Positions 11,205-20,256 of a stretch of 50,635 bases of DNA are shown piece by piece. The stretch comes from Phenylobacterium sp. CCH9-H3 (GTDB taxonomy: Bacteria; Pseudomonadota; Alphaproteobacteria; Caulobacterales; Caulobacteraceae), in assembly GCF_001557235.1 (NCBI RefSeq), contig NZ_LSJI01000203.1, positions 1 through 50,635 of the forward strand. Direction: 5' to 3'. Made by a program: the position numbers and the translations under genes. Position 1 is the first letter of the stretch. Every line of letters begins with the position of its first letter. Under the pieces are notes generated by a model that had not been told where the DNA came from, searched no databases, and saw only the letters and a program-made list of their open reading frames with translations.

Positions 11205-12689
11205 TCAGCCGCGAAGCTTGCGCAGCAGGACGTCCACGTCGCGGGCGATCGTCGCGTCTTCGCCCTTCAGGGCCTCGATGCGGCGCACCGCGTGCAGGAC
11301 GGTGGTGTGGTCACGCCCGCCGAAGCGGCGGCCGATGTCGGGCAGGGAGCGGGTGGTGATCTGCTTGGCCAGCCACATGGCCACCTGCCGGGGCCGGGCC
11401 ACCGCGCGGGCGCGGCGCTCGGAGATCAGGTCGGCCTGCTTGAGGGCGTAGTGCTCGGCCACGACCTTCTGGATCATGTCCACCGTCACCTTGCGCTCGG
11501 TCACGGACAGGTGGGGCCGCAGGATGGCCTGGGCCTCGTCCAGGTTGAGGCGGGCGATCTCGCCGCCGACGCGGGCCACCAGGGTGTTCAGCGCGCCCTC
11601 GAGCTCGCGCACGCTGTCGGTGAAACGGTCGGCGAGGAACTGGAGCACCTCGGGCCGGGCCGCGGGGTGGAAACCGCCCTGGACGGCCAGGGTGTGGAGC
11701 TTGCGCTCCAGGATCCCGAGCCGCAGGGCGCGGTCGGCGGGCTCGATGCCGCAGACCAGGCCGGCCTGCAGGTGCGAGCGCAGGCGCGGCTCCATCTCGC
11801 TGAGTTCGGTGGGCGAACGGTCGGCGGTCAGCACCACGCGGCGGCCGTCCTCGACCAGGGCGATGAGCGTGTGGAACAGCTCTTCCTGGGTCTGGGTCTT
11901 GCCGGCCACGAAGTGGACGTCGTCGATCAGCAGCAGGTCGGCGTTGCGCAGCTCGTCCTTGAAGGCGGCGGTCTGCTTGTCCTGCAGCGCCTTCACGAAG
12001 GTGGAGGTGAAGCGTTCGGCCGACAGATAGACCACGCGCTTGTCCGGGCAGGCGCGCAGGGCCTCCCAGGCCAGGGCGTTGAGCAGGTGGGTCTTCCCAA
12101 ACCCGTAGGGGCCATGGAAGACGACCGGGTTGAAGTGCCCGTCCGCCCAGGAGGCGACGCGGCGCGCCACGGCGAAGGCGAACTCGTTGGCGGGGCCGGA
12201 CACGAAGGTGTCGAACGAATAGCGCTCCTGGAGGCCCTGAAGGCGTCCCTGGCGGGCGGCGACGGGGGCCACGGCTTCCACCTCGATCTCGAACACCTGC
12301 GCCGTCTGGGCGACCGCCTGCTGGGCGGCGGCCACGCGCGGAGCCGGGCCGTTGGCCGCGACGGGCGGGCGGGCGGCCATGGACACCGCCTCGACCTCCA
12401 TCCGTGACTTCAGGTCCAGGCGGCGACCCAGGGGGTCGTTCTGCGCCCAGAGCTCGCCGATCCGGCGCCAGGCGTTGTGCCGAATCCAGTCGCGCGCCAC
12501 GCCCGTGGCCGCCACGACGCAGACCTCGTCGCCGGACTCCCGCAGGGCCGCCTGGCCCAGCCAGGACCCAAAGGTCGCATCGCCCAGCTCGCGCTTGAGA
12601 ACCTGGCAGGTCTTGCCCCACACGGCCAATGCCGGCGCGCTTGCCATAGCTCCCGCAGCCCCCCCGCTCGTCATTCCTAGCAACCCCAT
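11205..12689 (-). CDS. dnaA: Chromosomal replication initiator protein DnaA
   Basis: DnaA (up to 494 aa) is the AAA+ protein that melts the origin. Domain I is at about 20-100 (WGKTCQVLKRELGDATFGSW, as in Caulobacter). A proline/alanine linker follows. The AAA+ core has Walker A GPYGFGKTH at 193-201 and Walker B LLLIDDVHF at 252-260. The DNA-binding domain carries the signature GGRDHTTVLHAVRR near the C-terminus. Walker A has PYG where most DnaAs have GVG. The start is uncertain: ATG 12689 (GGAACG upstream), ATG 12674 and ATG 12647 (GGGAGCT upstream) are all possible and differ only in a weakly conserved N-terminus. Confidence 0.97.
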   Translation of the reverse strand: MGLLGMTSGGAAGAMASAPALAVWGKTCQVLKRELGDATFGSWLGQAALRESGDEVCVVAATGVARDWIRHNAWRRIGELWAQNDPLGRRLDLKSRMEVEAVSMAARPPVAANGPAPRVAAAQQAVAQTAQVFEIEVEAVAPVAARQGRLQGLQERYSFDTFVSGPANEFAFAVARRVASWADGHFNPVVFHGPYGFGKTHLLNALAWEALRACPDKRVVYLSAERFTSTFVKALQDKQTAAFKDELRNADLLLIDDVHFVAGKTQTQEELFHTLIALVEDGRRVVLTADRSPTELSEMEPRLRSHLQAGLVCGIEPADRALRLGILERKLHTLAVQGGFHPAARPEVLQFLADRFTDSVRELEGALNTLVARVGGEIARLNLDEAQAILRPHLSVTERKVTVDMIQKVVAEHYALKQADLISERRARAVARPRQVAMWLAKQITTRSLPDIGRRFGGRDHTTVLHAVRRIEALKGEDATIARDVDVLLRKLRG

Positions 12690-13003
12690 CGTTCCATGCT
12701 GGCAGGCAGGGCCCCGAACCCCCTGACTACCTATTTATTCAACACAAACAGGCTCTTGTTCGCCGAACACATGTGGTCCGCCGCCGTCCCGGTTTTCGCC
12801 GGGATCAAGTCAAAGACGCCTGTAAGACCCCCGACACTAATGGGGGGACCTAGGGGGTCAACGGTGATTCTTTGCGGCGTCGAGACTTATTTCTGTTGAC
12901 TCGCGGGGGACCCTTTTCAGTCCAAGGGAAAGCCCCAAAACCGTGTGCGGAGGCTGAGCAAATCGGTCGCAGGCGGCGCATCCGAAAGCCAATTTCCGCG
13001 CAC
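12690..13003 (-). promoter_or_regulatory. dnaA promoter and leader region with two GANTC sites
   Basis: No gene fits these 314 bases between dnaA and the rpsT terminator. Two GANTC sites (12866-12870 and 12898-12902) are recognition sites of the CcrM methyltransferase of Caulobacter relatives, where methylation state influences dnaA transcription. Other visible structure is an AT-rich stretch at 12733-12745 and small inverted repeats (CCCGG...CCGGG at about 12789-12803; a CCTAGG-centred repeat at about 12845-12858). I found no consensus DnaA box TTATNCACA; the nearest is TTATTCAAC at 12735. Confidence 0.5.
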
Positions 13004-13032
13004 AAAAAAGCAGCGCCCGCGAGGGCGCCGCT
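13004..13032 (-). terminator. Rho-independent terminator after rpsT
   Basis: On the minus strand a 10-bp stem (13032-13023 with 13018-13009, one G-U pair) closes a 4-base loop and is followed by six Ts (13009-13004). It lies about 90 bases beyond the rpsT stop, and so separates rpsT transcription from dnaA. Confidence 0.82.
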
Positions 13033-13119
13033 GATCAGAATTCCTAGAGGCGAAGAGGGGGAATGGCGCCCCCTACGCTCAAGCTTGGCGCCGGTCCTGA
13101 AAGACCCGCGGTCGGGCGA

Positions 13120-13389
13120 TCAGGCCGCCGACATCTTCTTGAGCTGAGCGGCCAGGCGCGAGACCTTCCGCGAGCCGGTGTTCTTGTGCACCACGCCCTT
13201 GCCGACGGCGCGCATCAGCTCGGACTGGGCCTTCACGAAGGCGTCCTTCGCGGCGCCGGCGTCGCCCGAGGTCACAGCCTCTTCGAACTTGCGCAGGAAG
13301 GTGCGCACGCGCGAACGACGGGCGGTGTTGACTTCGGTGCGGCGGGCGATCTTGCGGACCGCCTTCTTGGAGCCGGGCGTGTTGGCCAT
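13120..13389 (-). CDS. rpsT: 30S ribosomal protein S20
   Basis: S20 (89 aa) is a small helical 16S rRNA-binding protein. The start [21 protein letters not shown] and the end [21 protein letters not shown] are canonical. The dnaA-rpsT neighbourhood is characteristic of Caulobacter and relatives. A terminator follows. Confidence 0.97.
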   Translation of the reverse strand: MANTPGSKKAVRKIARRTEVNTARRSRVRTFLRKFEEAVTSGDAGAAKDAFVKAQSELMRAVGKGVVHKNTGSRKVSRLAAQLKKMSAA

Positions 13390-13509
13390 TCGGAACTGCT
13401 CTCGAAACGGGTAGCACCCGCCGGTTGGCCGGCGGGCGAAATTGGAGGCGCGGATATACTGAAACGGGCCGGGCGGGTCAATGCCGCTTCGGCGCCATCT
13501 CGCCGCGGC

Positions 13510-14289
13510 CTACTTGCCCTTGAAGTCGGGCTTCCGCTTTTCGACGAAGGCGGCCATGCCTTCCTTCTGGTCCTCGAAGGCGAAGAGCGAGTGGAACAGG
13601 CGCCGCTCCATGGACACGCCGGTGGCCAGGGTGGTCTCGAAGGCGGCGTTCACCAGCTCCTTGTTCATCATCACGGCCAGCGGCGACTGGGCGGCGATCT
13701 TGGCCGCGGCCGCCAGGGCCTCGTCCAGCAGCTTGTCGGCCGGCACGATGCGCGAGACCAGGCCCGCGCGCTCCGCCTCGGCGGCGTCCATCATCCGGGC
13801 GGTCAGGACCATGTCCATGGCCTTGGCCTTGCCCACGGCCCGCGGCAGTCGCTGGGTGCCGCCGATGCCGGGCATGACGCCGAGGTTGATCTCGGGCTGG
13901 CCGAACTTGGCCGTCTCGGCGGCGATGATGAAGTCGCAGAGCATGGCCAGTTCGCAGCCGCCGCCCAGGGCATAGCCCGCCACGGCGGCGATCACCGGCT
14001 TGCGGAACTGCTCCACCCGCCGGCCCGCGGCGCCGAAGAAGTTCGAGGCGAACATCTGGGCGTAGGACTTGTCCGACATCTCCTTGATGTCGGCGCCGGC
14101 CGCGAAGGCGCGGTCCGAACCGGTGAGGACCACGCAGCGCACCGCCTCGTCGGCCTCTGCGGCGTCCAGGGCGGCCGAGAGTTCGCCGAGGAGCTGGCTG
14201 TTCAGCGCGTTCAGCGCCTCGGGCCGGTTCAGGCGTATCAGGGTCACGCCCGCGCTGGGCGTCTCGACGATCAGGGTCTCATAGCTCAT
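13510..14289 (-). CDS. Enoyl-CoA hydratase
   Basis: A crotonase-fold enoyl-CoA hydratase (259 aa), hydrating 2-enoyl-CoA in fatty-acid beta-oxidation. The two catalytic glutamates are E113 ([11 protein letters not shown]) and E133 ([12 protein letters not shown]), and the oxyanion segment [11 protein letters not shown] is present. The sequence is of the FadB/PaaF-like short-chain type. The neighbouring order dnaA-rpsT-hydratase matches origin-proximal Caulobacter chromosomes. Confidence 0.93.
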   Translation of the reverse strand: MSYETLIVETPSAGVTLIRLNRPEALNALNSQLLGELSAALDAAEADEAVRCVVLTGSDRAFAAGADIKEMSDKSYAQMFASNFFGAAGRRVEQFRKPVIAAVAGYALGGGCELAMLCDFIIAAETAKFGQPEINLGVMPGIGGTQRLPRAVGKAKAMDMVLTARMMDAAEAERAGLVSRIVPADKLLDEALAAAAKIAAQSPLAVMMNKELVNAAFETTLATGVSMERRLFHSLFAFEDQKEGMAAFVEKRKPDFKGK

Positions 14290-14317
14290 GGGGCGCTCCG
14301 GTCAGGTGGGGAGCGAC

Positions 14318-15202
14318 TTACGGCCCCGTGACCGAATAGCCAAGCGCCCGCAGACGCGCGGGAAGGCCATCGGCGCCCACGAGGTGCCCGACCCCCACGA
14401 CCACCACGGTCCGGCCCTTGCCCTTGAGCCGCCTGTCCAGCTCCACGACCCAGCGGGCGTTGCGGTCGGTCACCAGGCGCTGGAAGACCCCGGGAGAGGC
14501 CCGGCGCATGGGTTCCAGCGCCTCCTGGTCCAGCGTCGTCACGTCGCCCGCAAGCCAGGCGCGGACCAGCTTGTTGTACCCCTCCGGATCCTCCTGCAGT
14601 TCGCGGACGGTCTGGTTCAGGGAGGCGATCTGTTCGGCCAGGGGCGACTGGTCGAAGAGGCCGAGCTGCTCGGCGGGCGTTTCGAGCGCCTGGCGCCGAA
14701 CGCGGGCCGGCGCGGCGGCCTCGACCATCTTCTCGACGCCGAACTGGGTGTCCGCCCCGGCGGCCCGGTAGGCGGCCGCCGCAATGGCCACCTCGGCCAG
14801 CCACGGCTCCAGCCGGTCGAGCGTCGTCTTGTCCACGCCCAGGCCCTCGGCCGCGCGGAGCAGCAGCTGGGCGTCCCTGGGCGTGAGCAGGGCGAACAGC
14901 GACTGCCCGGGCGGCAGCACGCCGGTCGAGGCGGCCAGCCGGCTGATCTCCTGCTCTGCGGCCGGGCCGGCCGGCAGCTCGAACCAGAGGTCGTCGGCCC
15001 GTTTCAGTCCGGCGTCGAGCGCGGCGGGGCGCCAGGCGAGGCCCGGCGGCAAAACGTGGATCGACCCGAACAGCAGCATTTCGGAATCGGCGTCCTTCAC
15101 CACCCAGACCGGCGGCGCGGCGCGGGCCGGCGCGGCCAGGGCGGCGAGGGAGAGGGCGGCGCAGAGGCCCGTCAGGATACGCTTCACTTGGGATACGCTC
15201 AC
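14318..15202 (-). CDS. TraB/GumN family protein
   Basis: A secreted TraB/GumN-fold protein (about 294 aa) related to the Tiki/PrgY metalloprotease-like family. It has an N-terminal signal peptide (hydrophobic core ALSLAALAAP, then ARA-A), the LFGSIHVLP motif near the start of the mature part, and a C-terminal VVVVGVGHLVGADGL. These glycine-His motifs are family hallmarks. The GTG start at 15202 overlaps the mutM stop (GTGA), suggesting coupling; a second GTG at 15187 would give a start directly at the signal peptide (KRILTGL). Neither has a good ribosome site. The function in bacteria is unknown. Confidence 0.82.
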   Translation of the reverse strand: MSVSQVKRILTGLCAALSLAALAAPARAAPPVWVVKDADSEMLLFGSIHVLPPGLAWRPAALDAGLKRADDLWFELPAGPAAEQEISRLAASTGVLPPGQSLFALLTPRDAQLLLRAAEGLGVDKTTLDRLEPWLAEVAIAAAAYRAAGADTQFGVEKMVEAAAPARVRRQALETPAEQLGLFDQSPLAEQIASLNQTVRELQEDPEGYNKLVRAWLAGDVTTLDQEALEPMRRASPGVFQRLVTDRNARWVVELDRRLKGKGRTVVVVGVGHLVGADGLPARLRALGYSVTGP

Positions 15203-16062
15203 GTCTGGCAGACCGGGCAGAAGAAGGTGGAACGGCCGGCCTGGACCTCGCGGTCGATGATCCCGCGGCAACCGGGATTGCTGCAGGGCTGGCCCTCGCG
15301 GTCGTAGGTGCGGAAGCGATGCTGGAAATAGCCCAGCGCCCCGTCGGCCTGGGCGAAGTCGCGCAAGGTGGATCCGCCCGCGGCGATCGCCTCCTGCAGG
15401 ACCGCCTTGATCTCGGGGACCAGCTTTGCCAGGCGCCGCCCGCTGATCCCGCCGGCGGGCTTGAACGGCGAGATCCGGGCCCGGTTCAGCGCCTCGCAGA
15501 CGTAGATGTTGCCCAGGCCCGCGACGATCCTCTGGTCCAGAAGGAGCGTCTTCGGGCCCTGTCGGCGGTTCGCGAAGGCCGACTTGAGGTGAGCGGCGTC
15601 GAAGGCGTCCGACAACGGCTCCGGCCCCAGGCCGGCGAACCAGGGGTGCAGGTGCAGGGTCGCGGTGTTGACGAGGGCCATGTAGCCGAAGCGGCGAGGG
15701 TCGTAATAGGTCACCCGCGCCCCGGCCTCGGTCTCGAAGACGATGTGGGCGTGCTTGGGGTCCGGGTCGGGGGCGTAGTGGAACTGGCCCGGGCGGCTGG
15801 AGCCCTCGGGCCGGGCGATCTCGAACCGGCCGCTCATGCCCAGGTGCATCACCAGCGTGTCCTCGCGGTCCAGCCGCGCCAGCAGATATTTGGCCCGCCG
15901 CTCCAGTTTCTCGATCGTGGCGCCGGTCAGGAACTGTACGAAATTGGGCGGCAGGGGGAAGCGCAGGTCGGGACGCCGCGCTTCCACGCGCGCCAGCCGA
16001 TGGCCTTCCAGCACGGGCGCCAGGCCACCCCGCACCGTCTCGACTTCGGGCAATTCAGGCAT
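15199..16062 (-). CDS. mutM: Formamidopyrimidine-DNA glycosylase (Fpg/MutM)
   Basis: MutM (287 aa) removes 8-oxoguanine and formamidopyrimidines and nicks the site. The mature start is MPELPEVETVRGGL, with Pro2 as nucleophile and Glu3 as acid; this fixes the start at 16062. Family segments include RAKYLLARL, MHLGMSGRF, LLDQRIVAGLGNIYVCEAL, and a C-terminal zinc finger with four cysteines (CSNPGC and CPVC). It is divergent from ubiE with a 60-base gap and overlaps the TraB/GumN start by four bases. Confidence 0.97.
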   Translation of the reverse strand: MPELPEVETVRGGLAPVLEGHRLARVEARRPDLRFPLPPNFVQFLTGATIEKLERRAKYLLARLDREDTLVMHLGMSGRFEIARPEGSSRPGQFHYAPDPDPKHAHIVFETEAGARVTYYDPRRFGYMALVNTATLHLHPWFAGLGPEPLSDAFDAAHLKSAFANRRQGPKTLLLDQRIVAGLGNIYVCEALNRARISPFKPAGGISGRRLAKLVPEIKAVLQEAIAAGGSTLRDFAQADGALGYFQHRFRTYDREGQPCSNPGCRGIIDREVQAGRSTFFCPVCQT

Positions 16063-16122
16063 GCGCTTCCGCTTGGCACGCCATCGCTGGCGCGCCAAGG
16101 CCCCACCCGCTAAAGACGCCGC

Positions 16123-16881
16123 ATGACGGGACCTTCGGCCACCTTCGGCTTCCGCGACGTCGACGCCTCCGAGAAGGCGAGCCTGGTGCGCGGCGTCTTC
16201 GACCGCGTGGCGAAGCGATACGACCTGATGAACGACCTGATGAGCGGGGGCGTGCACCGGCTCTGGAAGGACGCGGTGGCCGCGCGCCTCAATCCGCAGC
16301 CGGGCGAGGTGATCGTCGACTGCGCCGGCGGCACTGGCGACATGGCGCGGCGCTTCGCCAAGCTGGCCCGGCGGGCGCAGGAACGGCGGGGCGGGGCGGA
16401 CGCGAAGGTGTTCGTGATTGACTACAACGCCGAGATGATCATGGCGGGCCGGGAGAAGGGCTCGCCGCCCGAGATGGCCTGGGCCGTGGGCGACGCGCAG
16501 CGGCTGCCACTGCCGGAGGGCTGCGCCGACGCCTATTCGATCAGCTTCGGCATCCGCAACGTGACCGACATCCCCGCCGCGCTGCGGGAGGCCCGGCGCG
16601 TGCTGAAGCCGGGCGGGCGGTTCATCTGCCTGGAGTTCTCGCGCCCCACGACCGAGGCGCTGCGCGCGGCCTACGACGCCTATTCGTTCAAGGTGATCCC
16701 CGAGATCGGGGCCCGCGTGGCCAACGACCGCGAGAGCTACCAGTACCTGGTGGAAAGCATCCGGCGGTTCCCCGACCAGAAGGCGTTCGCGGCGATGATC
16801 GCCGACGCCGGCTTCAGCCAGGTGGGCTGGACGAATTTCTCGGGCGGCGTGGCGGCCATGCACACCGGGCGGGCGATCTAG
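16123..16881 (+). CDS. ubiE: Ubiquinone/menaquinone biosynthesis C-methyltransferase UbiE
   Basis: UbiE (252 aa) carries out the C-methylation step of ubiquinone (and demethylmenaquinone) synthesis using SAM. Hallmarks are [25 protein letters not shown] at 25-49, SAM motif I DCAGGTGD at 66-73, FGIRNVTD and [17 protein letters not shown]. It is followed by ubiB after only 5 bases, so the two ubiquinone genes form an operon. Confidence 0.96.
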   Translation: MTGPSATFGFRDVDASEKASLVRGVFDRVAKRYDLMNDLMSGGVHRLWKDAVAARLNPQPGEVIVDCAGGTGDMARRFAKLARRAQERRGGADAKVFVIDYNAEMIMAGREKGSPPEMAWAVGDAQRLPLPEGCADAYSISFGIRNVTDIPAALREARRVLKPGGRFICLEFSRPTTEALRAAYDAYSFKVIPEIGARVANDRESYQYLVESIRRFPDQKAFAAMIADAGFSQVGWTNFSGGVAAMHTGRAI

Positions 16882-16886
16882 GCTCG

Positions 16887-18377
16887 ATGGCCTCGCTGGG
16901 CGCCTATGGTCGGCTGTTCGGAGCCGGGTGGACGCTGGTCCGCAACGACGCCCTGCTGCCGCGCGAGCTGGACGCCTTCTATTCCCCCGCGGTGCGGGTG
17001 CTGGCCGACACGCTCCGGCTGTTCGCGACGCGGCGCCAGGGCCGCCCGGGCGAACGGCTGGCGCGGTCGCTGGAGGGGCTGGGGCCGGTGGCCATCAAGC
17101 TGGGCCAGCTCCTGTCCACGCGCGGCGACATCTTCGGACGCCAGTTCGCCGAGGATCTGGGGCATCTGAAGGACCGACTGCCGCCGTTTCCGATGGCGCA
17201 GGCGCGGGCGATCGTCGCCCAGGAGCTAGGCCGGCCGGTGGACGACGTGTTCGCCCGTTTCGGCGAGCCGGTGGCGGCGGCGTCCCTCGCCCAGGCGCAT
17301 GACGCGACGCTGACGGACGGCCGGCGGGTGGCGGTGAAGGTGCTGCGCCCCGGCATCGAACGCCGCGTGGCGGCGGACTCGGCGGTGCTGGAGCTGGCCG
17401 CGCGCCTGCTGCAGCGCTGGGCGCCGCCGATCCGCCGGCTGGAGCCGGTGAAGTTCGCCGATACGGTGGTGCGGGCCACCGAGCTGGAGCTGGACCTGCG
17501 GCTGGAGGCGGCCGGCGCGGACGAGCTCGCCGAGGTCATGGCCAAGGACGGCTACATGTCGGCCCCGCGCGTGCTGTGGGAGGGGGTGGGCAAGCGGGTC
17601 CTCACCCTGGAATGGGCCGAGGGCCTTGCCCTGTCCGACGAGGCGGCGCTGAGCCAGCCGGGACTGGATCGCAAGACGCTGGCCGACAACCTAACCCGGG
17701 CGTTCCTGGCCCAGGCGCTGGACCACGGCGTCTTCCATGCCGACCTGCACGAGGGGAACCTGTTCGCGGCGGCTCCGGCCCGGCTGCAGGCGGTAGACTT
17801 CGGGATCATGGGCCGGCTGGGCGCGGTCGAGCGGCGCTACCTGGCCGAGATCCTGTGGGGCTTCCTGCAGCGGGACTATCCCCGGGTGGCCCAGGTGCAT
17901 TTCGACGCCGGCTATGTGCCGAGCCGCCACAGCGTCGCCGCCTTCGCCCAGGCGCTGCGCGCGGTGGGCGAGCCGGTGTTCGGCCAGCGCGCCAACGCCG
18001 TGGCCATGAGCCGGGTGCTGACCCAGCTGTTTGAGATCACCGCCCTCTACGACATGCACCTGCGGCCCGAGCTGGTGCTGCTGCAGAAGACCATGATGAC
18101 CGTCGAGGGCGTGGCCCGGCGGATCGATCCCGAACACGACATCTGGGCCGCCTCCGAGCCGGTCGTCCGCCGCTGGATCGCCCGCGAGCTCTCGCCCGTC
18201 AGCCGCGTGAAGCAGTTCGCGGGCGAGGCCGAGACCGCGCTGCGCAACATCGCCCGCCTGAGCCAGCCGGTGGCCGTCGTCGAGGCCGAGCCGCCGAGAA
18301 GCAACGCCTTTCTCTGGTTCGCCCTGGGCGCGCTGGTCTCGGGCGTGGCGTTCCTGGCCGGCGGCTGGCTCACGTAG
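16887..18377 (+). CDS. ubiB: Ubiquinone biosynthesis kinase-like protein UbiB
   Basis: UbiB (496 aa) is an atypical kinase/ATPase of the ABC1/ADCK family needed for ubiquinone synthesis at the inner membrane. It shows the family KxGQ motif (KLGQ at 71-74), the alanine-rich loop AAAS at 130-133, lysine 151 in VAVKVLRPG, the catalytic FHADLHEGN and the metal-binding VDFG. The C-terminus has a transmembrane helix (FALGALVSGVAFLAGGWL). The length is normal. It ends 11 bases from the convergent lipoprotein gene with no visible terminator between. Confidence 0.96.
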   Translation: MASLGAYGRLFGAGWTLVRNDALLPRELDAFYSPAVRVLADTLRLFATRRQGRPGERLARSLEGLGPVAIKLGQLLSTRGDIFGRQFAEDLGHLKDRLPPFPMAQARAIVAQELGRPVDDVFARFGEPVAAASLAQAHDATLTDGRRVAVKVLRPGIERRVAADSAVLELAARLLQRWAPPIRRLEPVKFADTVVRATELELDLRLEAAGADELAEVMAKDGYMSAPRVLWEGVGKRVLTLEWAEGLALSDEAALSQPGLDRKTLADNLTRAFLAQALDHGVFHADLHEGNLFAAAPARLQAVDFGIMGRLGAVERRYLAEILWGFLQRDYPRVAQVHFDAGYVPSRHSVAAFAQALRAVGEPVFGQRANAVAMSRVLTQLFEITALYDMHLRPELVLLQKTMMTVEGVARRIDPEHDIWAASEPVVRRWIARELSPVSRVKQFAGEAETALRNIARLSQPVAVVEAEPPRSNAFLWFALGALVSGVAFLAGGWLT

Positions 18378-18388
18378 AGCCTGTGAGC

Positions 18389-18952
18389 CTAGGCCTCGTC
18401 GTCGTCGCGGCTGCGGCGGGAGGCCTGCCGGCGGGCCTCGCGAGCCTTCTGTTCTTCCCAGTAGGCCATGCCTTCATCGGGCTTGAACATGGTGCGCGGC
18501 GCGCCGGCCTTGCTGGCGACGGCGAAGACGTTGCCCTTGGGGTCGTAGAACAGCCGATCGCCGTTGTTGCGGGTGAGCGTCAGCGTGCCCTTCGGCGGGT
18601 TCGAGACGAAGCCGTGAGCCTTCTGAACGAACGCCTCGACGGTGTCGGCGCCGAACGCGCGGCCGTTGCGGTCGAAGGCGCGCTGGGCGTTTTCCTGGGC
18701 GGAGTATCGGCGGCTGGCCGACCACATGGGCTTGCCGTCGACCTCGGGGACCGGCTCGCGGCGGCGATCCTCCCGCGGTCCATTGTCCGAACGGAAGCTG
18801 GCGTCGGAGCCGGCGTCGTCGGCGCTGGCGGCCATCTGGGTTCCGGCGGCCTGCTTCTGCGCCACGGCCGAGGGGCCATTGTCGCAGGCGGCGAGGATCA
18901 GGGTCGCGCCGGCGAGCAGGAGGGCCGCCCTTGCAATCGTCGATTTAGCCAT
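18389..18952 (-). CDS. Lipoprotein with polymorphic-toxin-like C-terminal domain
   Basis: A 187-residue protein. Residues 1-23 are a lipoprotein signal peptide (lipobox LAAC, Cys23). Residues 24-85 are a low-complexity linker. Residues 90-168 (FDRNGRAFG...NNGDRLFYDPKGNVFAV...RTMFKPDEGMAYWEEQ) follow the layout seen in many polymorphic toxins of the colicin-D/CdiA-like nuclease type: FxxHGxxFG, then GxxRxYDPxTNxFG, then TFFKPxxxxYW. Here the usual histidine is Asn96, so nuclease activity is doubtful. No immunity gene is adjacent. The start at 18952 is chosen because it places the signal peptide at the N-terminus. The domain assignment is from recall of the pattern. Confidence 0.65.
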   Translation of the reverse strand: MAKSTIARAALLLAGATLILAACDNGPSAVAQKQAAGTQMAASADDAGSDASFRSDNGPREDRRREPVPEVDGKPMWSASRRYSAQENAQRAFDRNGRAFGADTVEAFVQKAHGFVSNPPKGTLTLTRNNGDRLFYDPKGNVFAVASKAGAPRTMFKPDEGMAYWEEQKAREARRQASRRSRDDDEA

Positions 18953-19047
18953 CTCGTCTTCCGTCTTATGGTCGAGCTGGAACAAAGAATGAACACAAGC
19001 TGTGGCGTTTGTCGAGTCCCGCCGGATGACCTACATCGGAGCCCTCT

Positions 19048-20256
19048 TTGACGGGGTGTCGGGCCTTGGCCGAGCAACGGGTTCTCCTCATCGTCGGCGG
19101 CGGGATCGCGGCCTACAAGGCGCTGGAACTGACCCGGCTCCTGCGCAAGGCCGGCGTTGCGGTCCGGCCGATCCTGACCAAGGCGGGCCACGAGTTCGTG
19201 ACGCCGCTGAGCCTGTCGGCCCTCAGCGAGGACAAGGTCTATTCCGAGCTCTTCAGCCTCACCGACGAGGCGGAGATGGGCCACATCGAGCTCAGCCGCT
19301 CGGCCGACCTGGTGGTGGTCGCGCCGGCCACCGCCGACCTGATGGCCAAGGCCGCCAACGGCCTCGCGAGCGACCTGGCCTCGACGACGATCCTGGCCAC
19401 CGACAAGCCGGTGCTGATGGCGCCGGCCATGAACGTGCGGATGTGGGAGCACGCGGCGACCCGCCGGAATTTCGAGCGTCTGAAGGCGGACGGCGTGCTG
19501 TTCGTGGGGCCCGACGAGGGCGCCATGGCCTGCGGCGAGTTCGGGCCGGGGCGGATGGCCGAGCCGCCGGCGATCCTTGAGGCGATCCTCACCGCGCTCA
19601 GCGGCGCGGCGGCGCGGCCGCTGGCGGGCAAGCGCGCGATCGTCACCGCGGGCCCGACCGCCGAGCCTATCGATCCGGTCCGGTTCCTCAGCAACCGCTC
19701 GTCGGGCAAGCAGGGCTACGCCATCGCCTCGGCGCTGGCGGCGCTGGGGGCGGAGGTGACGCTGGTCAGCGGGCCCACCGCCCTGACCGCGCCGGCGGGC
19801 GTGAAGCGCGTGAACGTGGAGACCGCGCGGGAGATGCTGGCCGCCTGCGAGGCGGCGCTGCCCGCCGACATCGCGGTCTGCGTCGCGGCGGTGGCCGACT
19901 GGCGGCCCGAGGCCGTCGGAACGGGCAAGATCAAGAAGGGCGCGGGCGGCCCCCCGGCCATCGCCCTGGTGGAGAACCCCGACATCCTGGCGACGCTGTC
20001 GAAGGCAGGCGCGCGGCCGAAGCTGGTCGTAGGCTTCGCCGCCGAGACCAACGACGTGGAGGCCTATGCCCAGGCCAAGCTGGAGCGGAAGGGCTGCGAC
20101 TGGATCGTGGCCAACGACGTCAGCATCGAGGGGACCATGGGCGGCGACCAGAACGCCGTCGCCATAGTCTCGAGGGGTGGAATCGAGCGATGGGACCGCA
20201 TGGCCAAGGGCGAGGTCGCCCGCCGGCTGGCCGCCCGCATCGCCGAGGAATTCTGA
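19048..20256 (+). CDS. coaBC: Bifunctional phosphopantothenoylcysteine decarboxylase/synthetase CoaBC
   Basis: CoaBC (about 402 aa) joins cysteine to phosphopantothenate and decarboxylates the product in CoA synthesis. The CoaC half has H79 (EMGHIEL), the PAMNVRMW flavin motif and C162 (ACGEFGPGRM). The CoaB half has AGPTAEPIDPVRF, SNRSSGKQGYA and a lysine pair in GKIKKG. The start is uncertain: TTG 19048 has GGAG at good distance, while TTG 19066 gives a start closer to relatives (AEQRVLLIVGGG). The gene is immediately followed by dut without a gap. A GANTC site lies at 19014-19018 in the upstream gap. Confidence 0.95.
   Translation: MTGCRALAEQRVLLIVGGGIAAYKALELTRLLRKAGVAVRPILTKAGHEFVTPLSLSALSEDKVYSELFSLTDEAEMGHIELSRSADLVVVAPATADLMAKAANGLASDLASTTILATDKPVLMAPAMNVRMWEHAATRRNFERLKADGVLFVGPDEGAMACGEFGPGRMAEPPAILEAILTALSGAAARPLAGKRAIVTAGPTAEPIDPVRFLSNRSSGKQGYAIASALAALGAEVTLVSGPTALTAPAGVKRVNVETAREMLAACEAALPADIAVCVAAVADWRPEAVGTGKIKKGAGGPPAIALVENPDILATLSKAGARPKLVVGFAAETNDVEAYAQAKLERKGCDWIVANDVSIEGTMGGDQNAVAIVSRGGIERWDRMAKGEVARRLAARIAEEF

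Noticed and set aside
12690..13119. Possible replication origin next to dnaA
   Set aside because: No cluster of TTATNCACA boxes, no long AT-rich unwinding element and no CtrA-type TTAA-N7-TTAA sites. In Caulobacter the origin lies several kb from dnaA near hemE, which is not in this window.
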